Origin: Ursus arctos
Lineage: Eukaryota; Chordata; Mammalia; Carnivora; Ursidae
Direction: 5' to 3'
DNA length: 64,000 nt
NCBI RefSeq assembly: GCF_023065955.2
Contig: NW_026622974.1
Coordinates: forward strand, 36,735,718 to 36,799,717
Part shown: positions 20,944 to 31,394 of the stretch, in pieces
How the letters are laid out: the number at the start of each line of letters is the position of its first letter
Numbering within the stretch: position 1 is the stretch's first letter
Notes under the pieces: model-generated
What the model saw: the letters and a program-made list of their open reading frames with translations, nothing else
Databases searched by the model: none
What the model was told of the DNA's origin: nothing
Program-made: the position numbers and the translations under genes

Positions 20944-23235
20944 CGAACTTGTAGAATCCATTTGTGTCTCTATCCTTCTCTTTCCTCAACATTTTCTTAT
21001 TTCATTCCTATTTTCTCTTGATTCTTTTTAGATGTCTTTCCATAACCTCAAGTTCTCCCCCTGCGTGCCTTTTCATCTTGTTTCCATCTGTATTGTTTCT
21101 TTTTGAATGCTGTTTCTGTCAGGGCACTTTTAGCCCTTTCTTTACTGTGTATGTCTCCTTTTTCCGTCCTGTCTCAACACGACCCCTTTGTTTCAGTGCC
21201 CTTGGAACACAGCAGAGAAGGGTGTGTGCGAAGGAGGGGTGGGGTGCGTGGGCACGTGCGCCTGCGCACAAGCCTGCATTTAGAATTACTTGGCATTACT
21301 TGGGGGTGGAAAATTGAGGGAGACACCAAAGAATGTGCTCATAGAAAGAGAAATACTTTGCTTATTTTCATCCCTGGGGACGTTAATCAGAAAGTTTCTT
21401 TTCTAATGCTTATTTAATAAATACAAGTCATGTACATGTGTTTCCTATATAAAAGTACCCTGAATCAGTACTGTATGTGTGAAATGTTTCAATTTTCCTA
21501 AAACATTCTAAAACTTATTCCAGAGCCATTGTACAAATAGTCAAGGAGGAATGGGATTGGTTTCTGAGTTTCATTTGGACATATTTCAAGTATAATAAAC
21601 ACGTGTTAAGATTATGTTTTGAACATCACTAAAATGTTTATCAACTATATTTGAGACACCTATAAAATTGCCACAGTAGCATGAAAGTAAAGTTACTTGC
21701 TAAATTACAGACAAGAAAAATCTAAATATCTAAACATGGTATCACTTTAAAAAATAATTTTTATGGCTGTACACTTTGAATGAATTGGGTTAATGTGTAT
21801 TATTAGCACTTTTTTATTAATCAGAGCACGATAATAAAAATAACTTTGGGTGTGCATAGCCTCAAGTGTTTGTAAAGATTTAGCCTATTTATACCATTAG
21901 ACAAAAAGTAATCACTACGTCTTACTCAGTTCAATGGCTGAATAATTCAGAGTTGGAAATGAGCCCATGTTTAATTGCATACATCTAAGAATCAGATTTT
22001 AACAATTACTGAGGACAATAATGGCACAAAAAGAACTTAGATCAGAAATAATTCAGATACTTCTCATTAATTCTTTCAATCTGAAAATTATAAAGCATCC
22101 TTAAATACTAATGAATAAATAAATACACAAATAAGAGTATTATACTTTAATTACAAGATCTCCGCTTAAAATCCCGTATAAGGAACTTTTCTCATAGACT
22201 GTTTCTCAGTCATTCTGTATTGGTGAGTTTCCCTAGTGTTCTCCCAAATGACCTGGGTTCAACATCTGCTCTGAGGAAAGATTCTTCTGGCTCAATAATT
22301 AAAATATAATGATCTTATTACGGTTGGAAAAATGATTTATTCATCTTTATTATACATTGATTTTTTGGCATGGCAGAAAACGGGGAGAGATATTAAATGT
22401 AATTCCATGGGGCCCAAGATGGGTCTAATATTACCTAATACCTTCAGAAATGACCAGATCAAGTCAGACAGTAAGCCAGAGTTAGAGACGCTGACTCGCT
22501 CTGTGAAGGGAGGGGGCGCCGATGAGGGTGGTGAACACTTGATAAATCAGTGGGTCAGATGGCACGGAGGAGGAGCCCTGTTGCACACGTCTGGGGAGCA
22601 GGAATAAAATACACGAATGGTAAAAGGACAACTGGGAGAAATCCACAGAAATAGAAGAAAGATCGTAAATGAAATGACACATACTCAAAAAGAACAGAAC
22701 TGACCTGAAATATGACAACAGAAGGGCCATGTGAGGAGACTATCCCTCCTCTCCTTGGACACAACTTTGGCCACTCTTTTTAAATCACAGAATGGGAAAC
22801 TCATCAGGCTGACTTTCTCCCAGCAGAATGAACATGCACCTATGGGGCCACCTTTAACTCACCAGCATTCTTTCTTTACAGGCAAATTTGCTTCTTCCGT
22901 CCCCACTGTCCTAAGGCCCAGTTCCAAGTCGATGCATTTAATTCCTCCCCGTCTTACCCTTTCACCTGTATGTGATTGTTGTATGTAATTTCTCAAATAG
23001 CTCAGGATGTCTGACCATGCTCTGAGTGTCCATCTAAGTTAACAGGACAGAGTCCAGCACAGCATGACCTACAGATTAGCAATGATTTTAACACAAGTGG
23101 CAATAAAATAAGAAAAAAAATGACATAAAAAATCAGTAATGATAGGTCTTTGTTAAGTAGAAAGCTCTGTTTCTTTAAATGCTGGTTCATAATTCTGCTA
23201 ATCTCACTCAGACTTTTCCTGTTTTGAATAAAAAT
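20944..23235. other. Unassigned AT-rich sequence
   Basis: No repeat family can be named with confidence. The 21.4-22.3 kb part is very AT-rich and lacks open frames. It may contain conserved non-coding sequence, but I see no decisive motif cluster. Confidence 0.35.
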
Positions 23236-23239
23236 CATT

Positions 23240-23680
23240 GTGCCATTAATTTTTTTCTTTTTGAGAATTATTTTGGATAGCCTTAGGTTTTTTTGCTTTC
23301 CACATAAATTTTACTAATAACATGAATTTCTACAAAGCTTATGTTGGGATTTTCATTGGAAGTGAATTGAATCTGCAGATCAATTTTGGGAGAATTGATA
23401 GTGAATCTTCTGATCCACAAATATGGTACTGGTCTTACACATATTTTGTTAAATAGTTCCCTCTATATTTAATATTTTGATGATGTTAATTCATATTTAA
23501 AAATTTTTTGATTTCTAATTGTTTATTGTTAATACATAGAAATATGATGTGTATATTGACCCGTTATCCTGTGCCTTTGGTAAACTCACTTACACTAGTT
23601 GAATATTTTTAGATTCTTAAGAATTTTCTATATGGACCATTATGTCATCTGCAAATAAAGACAGTTTTATGGCCTCTTTT
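23240..23680 (-). mobile_element. L1 ORF2 fragment, reverse orientation
   Basis: Read on the minus strand this is the well-known stretch of L1 ORF2. Plus-strand landmarks are GGGATTTTCATTGGAAGTGA (23346-23365), ATTGAATCTGCAGATCAATT, TCATCTGCAAATAAAGACAG (23645-23664) and TTTATGGCCTC. The frame is destroyed by substitutions and indels. Only this internal piece is present and it abuts an A-rich purine tract directly on the right, an unusual arrangement discussed in the findings. Confidence 0.85.
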
Positions 23681-23693
23681 CAAAAAAAAAAAA

Positions 23694-23732
<39 letters not shown>

Positions 23733-23755
23733 GGGAAGAAAAGAAGAGAAAAAAG
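23681..23755. repeat. A-run followed by (GA)n/(GGGA)n purine microsatellite
   Basis: A run of 13 A is followed by alternating GA, then GGGAGGGAGGGAGGG and GAA-rich sequence. The tract is almost purely purine on the plus strand for about 75 bases. Confidence 0.9.
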
Positions 23756-24199
23756 TGACATTGATCATTTAAAAAATTGATTAGAGAATGACATTATTGA
23801 CAAACATGATATTTACATGCTTAAAAAATAACTCTTGAGTCTATTTACAGTAGGGACATCTTGGAGAAGAGTGGCAGGAGGGAAAGCTATCCATATTTAT
23901 TTAACAATGAAGTTTTAACATTTTTCCTGAGGAATGGTTTTGTGTCTTAGAAAACCACAATTGCTTCTGCTGCTGTTAATAACTTAAACATGGGGAGAGG
24001 AGTATGTTAAGAAACAAATAAAAATAGGTCCACTTGTTCTTGTAGCTTTATAAATCATGAAATCAAGGTCATGAAAAATTAGGGGAAAAATAAGGGGGGA
24101 AAAGTCAAGACACAGAAAGAAAGATTGAAAGGGAATGTGAAGAGTTGCTTTTTGAAATCAATACATCAATTACTTATTAGCTCAAAACATTTCCTGGTT

Positions 24200-24815
24200 C
24201 TTTCCAAAAATACAGATCCTATGAGACTAAAACTGAAATTATCAACCACCCTCCCCAAACCAGTTCTTTTTTCATTTCTTTCTGTTTTTTCTCAGTGGTA
24301 CCACCTTTTCCAGTAACCCAGGCTGGAAATGAGTTAGTCACCTTTAACATCCTATCAAGCCCCAAGCCCTGTGTGTTCTGCCGGACAACCATCCTGGCAC
24401 ACACTGCCACCCTTTGCTCCTGGAATGACCGCCTGCTTCCCATTCCTCCCAGGCTCATCTGAATGTCAAAGACTTAACCACGTGCAGATGGGGGGAGGAG
24501 GACGTGCCTAGTACAGTTTCTAGTCAATAGCACATACCTTCTCTTCCATCATCTTATCTTCTCCAGTTCATCTTGAACCAAGCACCATTTTTTTTAAACA
24601 CGTCAACCTACACCATGCCCATGCTAGACGGCCTCCCCCAGGCCCAAACAGGCTGTGCTTGCCGGCCAGGACTCCCTGTCTCCTGTGCTAGTCTTCCTGC
24701 TCACTCTCAAGACCTCCAGATCCTGCCTTATCCTTGTCCAGAGTCATTGCCCAGACTGCAGCCTTCTGTGAGCTCCCCCTCGTCTGGTCTGTTTCATCCA
24801 TTTGTGTCAGTATCT
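24200..24815 (+). mobile_element. L2 LINE, reverse-transcriptase end and 3' region
   Basis: ATGAGACTAAAACTGAAATTATC (24219 on) corresponds to the L2 'LKLN-KTE' coding segment. It is followed by CCTCCCCAAACCAGTTC, CAGTGGTACCACCTTTTCC, AACCCAGGCTGGAAATGAG and, further on, CACCTTTAACATCC. The later part (24560-24815) follows in L2 order but is very diverged. The copy carries many frameshifts. Confidence 0.65.
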
Positions 24816-24828
24816 TTCCTGTTGGTAT

Positions 24829-25030
24829 GTATGTATGTATGTATGTATTTATAAGATTTTATTTATTTATTTGGAGAGAGAGAGAGCACAAGCAGGGGGA
24901 GCGGCAGGCAGAGGGAGAAGCAGGCTTCCCGCTGAGCAAGGAGCAAGATGTGGGACTTGATCCCAGGACCCTGGGGTCATGACCTGAGCTGAAGGCAGAT
25001 GCTTAAGGGATTGAGCCCCCCAGGCACCCC
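24829..25030 (-). mobile_element. CAN-SINE with a (TATG)n tail
   Basis: The reversed head ...CCCCAGGCACCCC ends at 25030. The body includes GAGCACAAGCAGGGGGAGCG and GACCCTGGGGTCATGACC. Target duplications are TTCCTGTTGGTAT (24816-24828) and TTCTGTTGGCAT (25031-25042). Between the left duplication and the TTTATTTATTT tail lies a GTAT repeat (about 24826-24848), so the microsatellite is part of, or grew from, the SINE tail. Confidence 0.9.
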
Positions 25031-25370
25031 TTCTGTTGGCATTTAAGTCTGTATCGCTTTGTACAACCTTAAAAGTTTCATGGGTATAAATCAAAGGCTA
25101 CAAGGTTACCATGATCCTTTTCTATTTCCTGAAGGTCCTAGGAGGGCTCATTCACTGCTTATCTAGTAGGGGTTTTTTAGTGTTATGTTTGGGTTCCTTT
25201 CTCTTTGTTTTTGGGGTGTGTGTGTGTCTGTTGTAGGTTTTTGGTTTGTGATTGCCGTGAGGCTCACATATGCCAACCTCTACACAGAGCAGTCGATTGT
25301 AGGTCAGCAAGTCAGTAAGCAGTCTCTTCGACACACATGAGGGCTTTTTCTTTTTTTCTGGGCTTTTGGT

Positions 25371-25443
25371 ATTTGCCAAAACAGGATTCTATTAAAATTA
25401 AAGGATTTAATTTTATTTACCAAAGTAGGATTCTATTAAAATT
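25371..25443. repeat. Local tandem duplication, 44-bp period
   Basis: A 29-bp segment starting ATTTGCCAAAACAGGATTC at 25371 recurs starting ATTTACCAAAGTAGGATTC at 25415, with 26 of 29 positions equal. Confidence 0.8.
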
Positions 25444-25534
25444 TTTTAAAACCCCACTAATTTATGGTTTCATATTTCTTTGGAGGGGAAAAGACTTGTA
25501 ACATTTTCGGATAATAAGTGACACTAAGTGTTGA

Positions 25535-25725
25535 CTGTTGATCACTGACTGTGTAACAGTCACTGTAAGTGCATCGGTTTATTTAATCTTTACAACATTC
25601 CTGTAAAGGATTACTATCACTCTTACTTTGCGGATGAAAAATCTGAGAATCAGAGAGGGGAAGCAACTTGCCTAGTGTCACACAGCTAACATGTTTCAGG
25701 GCTAGAATTGGGACGTAGGCTCCGT
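25535..25725 (+). mobile_element. MIR SINE
   Basis: ATCACTGACTGTGTAACAGT, CATCGGTTTATTTAATCTTT, ACTTTGCGGATGAAAAATCT, GAGGGGAAGCAACTTGCCTA, GTGTCACACAGCTAACATG and GGGCTAGAATTGGGACGTAG run in MIR order over nearly the full length. It abuts the MLT1 LTR at 25728. Confidence 0.85.
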
Positions 25726-25727
25726 CT

Positions 25728-26081
25728 CATCTCCGTTAGGTTACCGTAACAAAATGCCATAGGCCAGGTAGTTTAAACAACAGAAACTAATTTTCTCACA
25801 GTCTGGAGACTGGAAATTAAGATTAGGGTGTCCATGGTCAGGTTCTGGTGAGAGCTCTCTTCCTGGCTTACAGGCGGCTCCGCTCTCTTTGTATCTTCAT
25901 ACATAGGGCACAGAGATCATTCTCTTCTTCTTAATCCTTTTCAATCCTATCTGATTAGGACCCACCCTTATGACTTCATTTAACCTTACTTACCTCTTAA
26001 AATCCCTATGTCCAAATATAATCACCTTACGGTTAGGCCTTTAACATATGCACCTGGGAGGGACACATTCAGTCCATAACA
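25728..26081 (-). mobile_element. MLT1-type MaLR solitary LTR
   Basis: This is the same family and orientation as the LTR at 689. Plus-strand landmarks are TTACCGTAACAAAATGCC, TTTAAACAACAGAAACTAAT, TCTCACAGTCTGGAGACTGG, TAGGACCCACCCTTATGACT, ATGTCCAAATATAATCACC, TTTAACATATGCACC and the terminal CAGTCCATAACA at 26070-26081. Confidence 0.9.
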
Positions 26082-26089
26082 GGCTCCAA

Positions 26090-27364
26090 AAAGATTTGGA
26101 GATATGCACTGGGCCTTACAAGAGGAGATCCAAGGAATCTCCCAGAGATAGCTTGTCTAATCCCCAGCTCATCACAACTTCCCACTCCCAGACTTCGCTT
26201 CCAGTAATTCAGCATGCCAGGTCCGGTGATTCAGTATGCCAGGGCCCCAACGCCCACCTCCAAATCCTATCTTCTCGACAGCCAAGAAATTCCAATTTTT
26301 TAAAGTAGACGGATAATTCTTTAAAAAATGCAGCCCATACTGTTCTGGATTTGCTGGAGATTTCAGGATGTGAATTTCAGGGGCTTCCTCTCTGCCGTTG
26401 AGGGGCACAGTTGGGTGAGGCCACAGAGCTGCGATGCCCATGTTTTGCAGGTGGAAATAAAATCCCACCTTGCCAGTGTTAGCTGGACCCTGATATGCTA
26501 GTTCAAAGGCAGTGGGGTGACAAACCGTAAGGATTTACCTAGTTCTGGGTGGCCCCAGTCATAAAATGACAGCGTCTCAAAAGGGCATGCAAGTGGACTA
26601 ATTTGCTCTGAGGCAGCTGAAGTTGAACCACCAGGTTTCCCTGCGAGAAGGAATCCACTGTGTTCAGATGCCTCATGAAAAGAGTATTGGCCCTCCATTT
26701 CTACGTTTGAGAATTGAGTTCAGTGCCAAGCAGGATCCAGACATTCCTGCATTTTTACTCTTCCCTGCTGTCATCTCTCAATGATTATTGATGTTTCAGA
26801 AAAGGGAGGAATTTCTGCAATTCTCATTTTCATTAAAAACACATTTCACAAATATTTTTGTCCTTTAAAATTTGTTCTTATTTATCTTTTTGTCTGTTTC
26901 TAAACGTTCTTGTTGTGATGTGTTTGGCTGTTGTTAGATTTCCGTGTACTTATTTCTTCATCTGGATCTTCACTCCTGTGGACGTGACTTGCAATGGTGG
27001 TGTTTTCTGTTGTGTTCTGGTCGAAGTTCTCCTTTCTCTGCTTCTCTCTCAAATTTCCTCCCTCCTTGCTGCTCTGCATGAAATCTAACAGTAGGAACCC
27101 AGCATAAGGGTCTTATCCTAGCAACTTTCTGCTGTTGCTTTAAAAAAAAAAAAAGTATATTCTAGAGATGCAGGAGGTAAATCTGTCTTTCCCTTTGTAA
27201 AAAGTGGCAGGGACGTTATTCCGTCTAGATTGGAGGCAGCTGTAATTCTCCAGAAGGCATGAGTTTAGGGTTTACCTCAGTTCACACTCGGTCCATCCAG
27301 AAAGAAAACGGAGGTGATGCTTCCCAGGCTTACAACACTTAAATGTTCACACAAAAATTTATAT
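26090..27364. other. Unassigned sequence
   Basis: No named repeat. An A run of 13 lies at about 27142-27154. Short open frames on both strands resemble no known protein. Confidence 0.4.
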
Positions 27365-27379
27365 AAAAATGACACTAAA

Positions 27380-27569
27380 GGGCGCCTGGGTAGCGCAGTC
27401 GTTAAAGCGTCTGCCTTCGGCTCAGGGCGTGATCCCGGCGTACCGGGATCGAGTCCCACATCGGGCTCCTCTGCTATGAGCCTGCTTCTTCCTCTCCCAC
27501 TCCCCCTGCTGTGTTCCCTCTCTCGCTGGCTGTCTCTCTGTCACATAAATAAATAAAATCTTTAAAAAA
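27380..27569 (+). mobile_element. Young CAN-SINE, full length, with 15-bp target duplication
   Basis: The head GGGCGCCTGGGTAGCGCAGT is followed by GCGTCTGCCTTCGGCTCAGG, the B-box-like GGGATCGAGTCC, CTATGAGCCTGCTTCTTCC, CTCCCACTCCCCCTGC and GTCACATAAATAAATAAAATC with an A tail. A perfect duplication AAAAATGACACTAAA lies at 27365-27379 and 27570-27584. The 'GTAGCGCAG...CTATGAGCC' variant is the one I associate most with bear genomes. Confidence 0.96.
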
Positions 27570-27849
27570 AAAAATGACACTAAAATACTATCTGATAGTC
27601 AAGAAAATGCACCTGAAGTTAATAATACCAAAACTCGTATTCTGCTCCAATTTTTATAGCTGACAAGATTATTTGAGACCCATAAATGAACTAATAATAT
27701 TACATTTGCAGACATTCTATGAAGACGGATGTGTCATGCATTTTCTCCTGCGATACTGCTGATTGAGCAAGACTTGGCGAGGCAGCCTCCTTACACTCAA
27801 GACCTCCCATGCATGTCACATATCCTCACATGTGACAGTTATTTCTGCC

Positions 27850-28230
27850 AGGAAACTCTTCTTCATCAACTGAAAATCCTCATGGAATAACCTTGGTCCA
27901 CTTGGTTGTATTTCCAACTTCTATTCCAATGGAGAAGAGCTAGTCATAAAGAAAAGCATCTATTTTTCTACATTCCAGACTAAACCAGAAATCCTTTTAC
28001 ATCGTCACCCTAGAAGATGTGTGGCACAACCCTGTCCTTCAATCATCTTTTTGTCTCTGCTGACCTACTTTCCAAGCCCTTAAGTCATGATTTCAGACTT
28101 GTATATAGTCCCAGTTTTTCCTCTGTGAAGCCATAAACTCCTTGAAGACAAGGACCATGTCTTATATGTTTTGGCATCCTTACGGTTCCCAAAGATGTGG
28201 TTTAAATCTGGTAGTAATGAATGACGAGGG
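27850..28230 (+). mobile_element. L2 LINE 3' end, strongly diverged
   Basis: GAAACTCTTCTTCATCAACT near 27852 and AAACTCCTTGAAGACAAGGA (28136-28155) with CATGTCTTATATGTTTTGGC resemble the L2 terminus (CTCCTTGAGGGCAGGGACCATGTCTT). The final AATAAATG block is not intact. Confidence 0.5.
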
Positions 28231-28284
28231 AATGTGTTTAATTTAACATACACCCTCATAGAGCTTACTTGACTGGAAGTTCCT

Positions 28285-28460
28285 CTGTGTGCTTTACAAA
28301 CATCAACTCCAACAACAAGAGTATCATTTTCATCCCCATTCGCAAATAAGGAAATTGAGGGACAGAGAGGTTAAGAAATCAGCCAAAGGCCACATGGGTA
28401 ACAAATATGTGAGCCAAGTTCAAACCCTTGGCAGTGTGACTCCCAGAGCTGTCTGGGTTC
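28285..28460 (+). mobile_element. MIR SINE
   Basis: CATCCCCATTCGCAAATAAG, GAAATTGAGGGACAGAGAGG, TTAAGAAATCAGCCAAAGGC and GAGCCAAGTTCAAACCCTTG follow the MIR 3' two thirds in order. Confidence 0.8.
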
Positions 28461-28469
28461 TCTCTGAGT

Positions 28470-31165
28470 GAGGAAATACAGGAAGGAACGGACAGGCCCT
28501 CCTCTGATAAGTTGTTCAGAGTATCAGACCTGCTTTGATAAGAGCAGTTATTCTTTGGGACCTTGTTGTAGTAACAGATTGTTTTCTACCCTGGCTACAC
28601 CGCAATTACATGGTGCCCATTTTCTACGCACATAGATCCTCGCTTTCAATCTGTTTCTCCCTGTCTCTTGCCTGCTGATTCTCTCTCACATCTAGGTGAT
28701 TATGAGGACTTGGCACTCCTTTTCCAGTGTACCACAGTCGTAATATTTTTGGTGCTGTATCTTTCACCAGATGCTACTTTCCAAAATGACACCAACTGCA
28801 CACTTGACGATGCACAAAAAATTTCACCACCCGAGTGAATGACAAAAATTCTTCCCTGGGGACAACCAGTCAGGCTAATTGTTGGCTATGTCATGCGGTT
28901 TTCTACTTGACTAAGAGATTAGGAAATTAGTCCAGAGCCCTTTAAAAATAACACCTTCTCAACAGGTGTACTGCATGAGTAATATTTCTATGATTCAAAG
29001 CCCACCGCTAAGAATTTTCTAACAAAAATTCTTACTTAGCAGGTGCAGTATTATCGTACCAACTCACATGTGACTAAGAAATAGCACAGTTCTTTAGTTT
29101 TTTTTTTTTTTAAATTAATCCATTTGGTCAAGCTGGTGGGAAGCTGTCTCGGTCACTGTTGGGGCTTCTCTAAGAGTCTCATGAAACTCTGTAGTCCCAA
29201 GTGATACTTAGCGGATAGGGAAGGGTGTCTAGTCCTCGGTGCATTGTCCCCATGGATATATTCAACTATCCAGGCCTCGAGTGCAGCTTGCTGATGGACT
29301 ACATGTGGGCACACCAACGTTCGCCAGGACTGTTCTCCGCGTGGGAGATCCGGCTTCCCTACATGGGCCCTGTTTCCCTCTGCGGTGCCGCCACTCCCCC
29401 CGAGTTCTCGGGGTCCAGCTGTCCCACAGCTGAAGTACCTGTAAGCCCCTCTACCTTCCCCAAGCCAGGAAATGCCATTCTCTTGCCATTCGTCCAATTC
29501 TTGAACACATCCTCCCCTTGTCTTCCCTTCCCTTCAAGAGACATTCAGCATAAATCCTCTGTGAGTTCAGGTGTTTACAAAAGATGAGGAGAGCAAACGA
29601 CCATGAGCAAGTTTGCTCTCCAAAGAAAAACTCGATTTGGGCAAGGGGCTGGGGGAGGGGTGACATCAGGAGAAGAAAAACTAAATTAGCATCTGCGTGA
29701 ATTGTTCTGTCATATGTGGTGACAGGATTCTTGCTGTGTTTGCTTCCAGTTTTAGCCAAGGAGAAGAGGCGTTGTGCTACGCAAAGATACCAACCTGTGA
29801 TTTGCCAAGTGAGAACTATCAATAAAAGCCCAAAAAACCAGACCAAGTTTGTCTGTTACGCTCAGAACTCCTTTCTGGGACTGGCTAGAAAGAGATCTCG
29901 TTCATGGAGACAATTGTTCAAGGTAAAAATGAGACAAGTTTGAACAAAGAAAGTAAATGTGTTCCGCCATTTTATTAAAGACTCCTGGAAGGAAAAGGCT
30001 GTAGAAACACAGGGGATGAAAAAATCAGACACAATCTCAAAATCGGTACTTTTCCCCACTCGTGGGTAGAAAAGCAAACATGAACGTGAAGCGAGAGTGT
30101 GCAGGTGTAGTCCCTACGGTGCGTGTAAGAGTTGGCGGGTTGGCGATGCTACGTTACAGCACAAGCCCCGAGTGTGAAACATCTAACAGGTGCTGATCCA
30201 TGGAACTGTCCAGCCTCGGCCTCAGTCTGGAATTTCTACTCTGGGGATAGTGGAAAAAAGGGACATTTTAATGCCTCAACCTAACTGGTACCCAGCTTTT
30301 TATTATACCATTAATCACTCCACTAAATCTGATGTTCTTACTTAAAAGTGGAATGATTTTAATCCAGGAAGAAGGGAATTTTGGTCTGGAGGTGAGTACG
30401 TTATAAGATATCCCCATCACCAAACCTTTCTTAAATTTTGGATGAATCAATGTTTGCAACTCTCAAGGGCATTATAGTAATTTGTCTGAGGTCTGTTTGT
30501 GATTTGTATGCCATGTTTATTAAAGCTGATATAAAAGGTTATGTTAGGGACTTAATCCCCAGGGTTTTGGCAAATAACCACTATCATTTAGTGGGAAGTG
30601 GGTGGCATGTCAGTTGTCAGCTCTAATTTCTCCTCACACATACTTTTCTTATTATACCTCTTATATCCACAGGACTTTCTGACACCCCATGGTGGGGGCT
30701 CTGAAGGAGGGGCAAGCTGAAGAGCTACCTGGTGAGAGAGAGAGAGTATTTTAATAGGATGTAATAAATCTGGTACTTTAACTGGAAAGAAACCGTAATG
30801 GGATGTTGAGGTTATTTTTTTCCACCAAGTTTCTAAGGACTTCAAGACAATTTCTGTGAAAATTGGTGTAGATTTTTGTCTCCTACTTGCTTCAAAGATG
30901 AGTGAAAAGACGTGTAGGATTACTGCTAGATTTCATTACAGCTAAGTTGCATCAGTATTTTATGTCCCATTAAGGAGAAAAAAATGGCACCAATTAAACT
31001 GACACGGTATTATTTTCTTATCACTTAACATTTGTATATGATTGAAAAAATTTTCAGAGCCATTTTCGATATAGATTCTTATTAGATATCCTACTTTTCT
31101 GTTTCTGTGCCTTTCTACATCCATAATAAAATCTCAGTGCCAGCTCTTGGTGCCAGACCTTCACA
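28470..31165. other. Unassigned sequence, about 2.7 kb
   Basis: No repeat is named with confidence. A T run of 13 lies near 29099-29112 and a GA run at 30736-30749. TCTTATATCCACAG at 30659-30672 is preceded by a pyrimidine-rich stretch and looks like a splice acceptor, but no exon can be supported. The 30.9-31.14 kb part is AT-rich and repeat-free, a possible conserved non-coding block. Confidence 0.35.
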
Positions 31166-31185
31166 TTTAAGATGATGCTATTGTC

Positions 31186-31375
31186 AGGGCGCCTGGGTGG
31201 CTCAGTCGGTTAAGCGTCTGCCTTCAGCTCGGGTCATGATCCTGGAGTCCTGGGATCAAGCCCCACATCAGGCTCCCCACTCAGCGGGGAGCCTGCTTCT
31301 CCCTCTGCCCTTCACCCCACTCTTGCACATGCTCTCTCTCTAACTCAAATGAATAAATAAATAAATCTTAAAAAA
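31186..31375 (+). mobile_element. CAN-SINE, full length
   Basis: The head AGGGCGCCTGGGTGGCTCAG is followed by CGGTTAAGCGTCTGCCTTC, GATCAAGCCCCACATC, a CT-rich 3' half, GAATAAATAAATAAATC and an A tail. Target duplications AAGATGATGCTATTGTC (31169-31185) and AAGATGATACTATTGTC (31376-31392) differ at one base. Confidence 0.95.
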
Positions 31376-31394
31376 AAGATGATACTATTGTCCA

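Noticed and set aside
30659..30680. A pyrimidine-rich stretch ending CCACAG resembles a splice acceptor.
   Set aside because: No downstream open exon with a donor or coding similarity can be tied to it.
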